Shown: one piece after another, positions 62,308-64,000 of the stretch | Layout of the letters: the number at the start of each line of letters is the position of its first letter | How positions within the stretch are numbered: position 1 is the first letter of the stretch | Source: SLFH01 sp050486265 | GTDB taxonomy: Bacteria > Planctomycetota > Phycisphaerae > Phycisphaerales > UBA1924 | Direction: 5' to 3' | DNA: 64,000 bases | Assembly (NCBI GenBank): GCA_050486265.1 | Contig: JBJHCY010000007.1 | Location: forward strand, 1 to 64,000 | The notes under the pieces: generated by a model | What the model saw: the letters and a program-made list of their open reading frames with translations, nothing else | The model's database searches: none | What the model was told of the DNA's origin: nothing | Made by a program: the position numbers and the translations under genes

Positions 62308-63273
62308 ATGATCCGGAACCGTGTTCTTGCCGTGCTCGCTGTGGCGGGTCTCGCCGGTGTTGCTTCGGCGCAATACAATGTCAACCTCGGCACGCTGAAT
62401 GTCACCGACACGCCGACGCCCCTGAGCCTCGACGGATCGATGATCCCCGCGGGGACCTACACCTCGTACTCGGTCAGCTTCGACTGGACCGCCGGCGGCG
62501 GCAACCCCTGGTCGAACGAGGCGATCTGGGCCCTGACCAGCACCAGCGATCTGGGCACCTCCGTCTTCTACGCCGATCCCGGTTCCAGCCCCGATTCGGC
62601 CACCAACGGAAACCCGGTCACCCTGACCTGGAACGGCTTCATGGGCGTCCAGTCCGTCAATGTCGAGACCGGCTTCACCACCGACGGCGCCGCGTACAAC
62701 GGCGGCGACGACCTGTTCTTCTTCAGCCTCCAGACCTTCGGCGGCTCGGACGCCACCTGGAGCAATGTGAATGTCAGCCTCGGCTTCGACGCCCCGCCCC
62801 CTCCGACGGGCACCTTCACCGAGGCGTGGGCCTCGGGCACGACCGCGACGGGCAACACCTGGACGCGTCCCAACGCCGCCGGCACCGCGCTGAGCACCGC
62901 GACGCCGCAGTTCGATGTCATCCCCTTCGGCGTGACCGAGTCGGGCACCTACGACATCGCGTCGATCACCCCCGATCACGACGGCTTTCTGCACATCTAC
63001 ACGGGCGCGTTCGATTCCACTGACCCGCTGGCCAACTTCCTTGCGGGCAACGACGACGGCCCGATCCTCGGCCTCGGCAGCTCGGTGACCGCGGGTCTCG
63101 AGCTGGTTGCCGGCGAGATCTACTTCGCCGTCATCTCGGCGTTCGGCACCGCGCAGGCCGGCGCCTACACCATGAACGCCCTCGGCCCGGGCGCCGCGTT
63201 CGTCATCCCCGCCCCCGGCTCGCTGGCCCTCCTGGGTCTGGGCGGCCTGGCCATGGCCCGTCGTCGCCGCTGA
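62308..63273 (+). CDS. Secreted PEP-CTERM protein (sister of the dockerin protein upstream)
   Basis: 321 residues. The signal peptide is LAVLAVAGLAGVASAQ. The body aligns throughout with the previous gene: NLGTLNVTDTPTPLSLDGSM, IPAGTYTSYSVSFDWTAGGG, QTFGGSDATWSNVNVSLGF, ITPDHDGFLHIYTGAFDSTD and YTMNALGPGA. Instead of a dockerin it ends in IPAPGSLALLGLGGLAMARRRR, a PEP-CTERM sorting tail. An exosortase elsewhere in the genome should process it. The leader is about 215 bases long. A strong terminator follows. Confidence 0.92.
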   Translation: MIRNRVLAVLAVAGLAGVASAQYNVNLGTLNVTDTPTPLSLDGSMIPAGTYTSYSVSFDWTAGGGNPWSNEAIWALTSTSDLGTSVFYADPGSSPDSATNGNPVTLTWNGFMGVQSVNVETGFTTDGAAYNGGDDLFFFSLQTFGGSDATWSNVNVSLGFDAPPPPTGTFTEAWASGTTATGNTWTRPNAAGTALSTATPQFDVIPFGVTESGTYDIASITPDHDGFLHIYTGAFDSTDPLANFLAGNDDGPILGLGSSVTAGLELVAGEIYFAVISAFGTAQAGAYTMNALGPGAAFVIPAPGSLALLGLGGLAMARRRR

Positions 63274-63304
63274 TCGTGTGACACGGACATCCTGATTCGA
63301 ATAG

Positions 63305-63339
63305 CCCGCCGGCGGAACCCCGCCGGCGGGTTCTTTTTT
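63305..63339 (+). terminator. Intrinsic terminator
   Basis: A perfect 11-base-pair stem (cccgccggcgg, loop aacc, ccgccggcggg) is followed by ttctttttt. It lies 32 bases after the PEP-CTERM gene. Confidence 0.9.
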
Positions 63340-63393
63340 GGACGCCCGTCTGCAGGCGGGGCCCGGACCCCACGCCGACCTTACAATCGGCCC

Positions 63394-64000
63394 GTGCGAT
63401 TGGTGCGCAAAATCCTGGCGCTCGGCCCGACCAACCCGGTCGCGGTGCGGCTGGTCCAGAACGGGTCGAGGCGCAAACGCCACTTCTACATCCGCGCCGG
63501 GTATCTCGCCGCCCTGATCGTCGTGCTCATGTGGTCGCTGGTCGCGACGACCGAGGCGGGTGACCTGAGCTACCGCGACCTGGCCGCGGCCGGCGCGCGG
63601 AGCTTCACCTGGGTCGCGTATCTGCAGGTGCTCTTGATCTGCCTGCTGGCGCCGGTCTTCATGGCCGGGGCGATCGCGCAGGAAGCGAACCCGAAGACCT
63701 GGGACATCCTGCTGACCACGCCGCTCTCGCCCTTGCAGATCGTTTCGGGCAACCTGATGGGGCGGCTGTTTTTCGTGCTGGCGCTGTTGGTTGCGAGCTT
63801 GCCGCTGTTCAGCCTGACACAGTATTTCGGGGGCGTGCCGGGGAGTTCGATTCTCGCGAGCTACGCGATCTCGGCGTGCGCCGCGGTGGTGGTGGGCGCG
63901 ATCGCGGTGGCGCTCTCGGTCAGCCGCGTGGTGGGGCGGCGGGCGGTGTTCGCGTTCTACATCGCGGTGGTGAGCTACCTGGCGGTGACGATCGCGATCG
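63394..64000 (+). CDS. ABC transporter permease, ABC-2 type (N-terminal part, cut by window end)
   Basis: The frame from a GTG at 63394 stays open to the last base (202 codons). The product begins VRLVRKILALGPTNPVAVRL. Membrane helices follow at about 43-58, 76-96, 126-146 and 155-175 (LAALIVVLMWSLVA, AYLQVLLICLLAPVFMAGA, LFFVLALLVASLPLFSL, SACAAVVVGAIAVALSVSRV). The cytoplasmic loop QEANPKTWDILLTTPLSPLQ is the hallmark of ABC-2 type permeases (usually E-R-x-x-T-x-x-L-L-x-T-P). TTACAAT near 63381 may be a -10 box. The matching ATPase is not in the window. Confidence 0.85.
   Translation, partial: MRLVRKILALGPTNPVAVRLVQNGSRRKRHFYIRAGYLAALIVVLMWSLVATTEAGDLSYRDLAAAGARSFTWVAYLQVLLICLLAPVFMAGAIAQEANPKTWDILLTTPLSPLQIVSGNLMGRLFFVLALLVASLPLFSLTQYFGGVPGSSILASYAISACAAVVVGAIAVALSVSRVVGRRAVFAFYIAVVSYLAVTIAI

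Overview
The window is a GC-rich bacterial chromosome segment, most likely from a member of the Planctomycetota close to the Phycisphaerae. I infer this from six secreted proteins ending in a paired EF-hand dockerin-like module and a terminal Gly-Cys, from two PEP-CTERM proteins, from a DUF58/BatA/VWA/DUF4175-like operon of the planctomycete kind, and from many long intergenic palindromes. No rRNA, tRNA, CRISPR array or phage was seen. One transposase end (IS630 type) sits at the left edge.

Layout. 1-7012: the tail of an IS630 transposase, truA, a nested palindromic element, then a compact peptidoglycan-precursor operon murE-murF-mraY read leftward, with queA upstream. 7144-16204: a small unknown gene, an EF-G-like GTPase, an ankyrin protein, a small protein with 8-residue repeats, a class V aminotransferase, gltX and a membrane protein. 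15753-24912: dnaB with a lipoprotein and a small gene behind it, pdxH, an HDOD protein, an ATP-grasp membrane protein, an FAD oxidoreductase and an aldo/keto reductase. 24913-27556: asnS and a small gene set among a terminator and several copies of a dispersed palindromic repeat.

27557-35078 holds four tandem secreted proteins with the same plan (signal peptide, about 500-residue body, GC-type dockerin end). A fifth member lies at 51486-53180 on the other strand. 35268-48072 is a run of eight tightly packed genes: DUF58, an unknown 211-residue protein, a BatA-like protein, a VWA protein, a DUF4175-like coiled-coil protein, a low-complexity secreted protein, a prenyltransferase/squalene-cyclase-repeat protein and an NPCBM-like protein. 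It probably encodes an envelope-associated complex of unknown function. No MoxR ATPase precedes it here.

48260-64000: a CHRD PEP-CTERM protein, DNA polymerase IV, an HD-GYP-like protein, an FHA-GAF histidine kinase, holA, a lipoprotein and clpC. Two sister secreted proteins follow that share an ectodomain but carry different C-terminal sorting modules (GC-type dockerin in one, PEP-CTERM in the other), and then the start of an ABC transporter permease. Housekeeping genes (translation, replication, cell wall, proteolysis) therefore alternate with surface-protein loci. The surface loci, the envelope operon and the palindromic repeats are the parts least explained by known biology.
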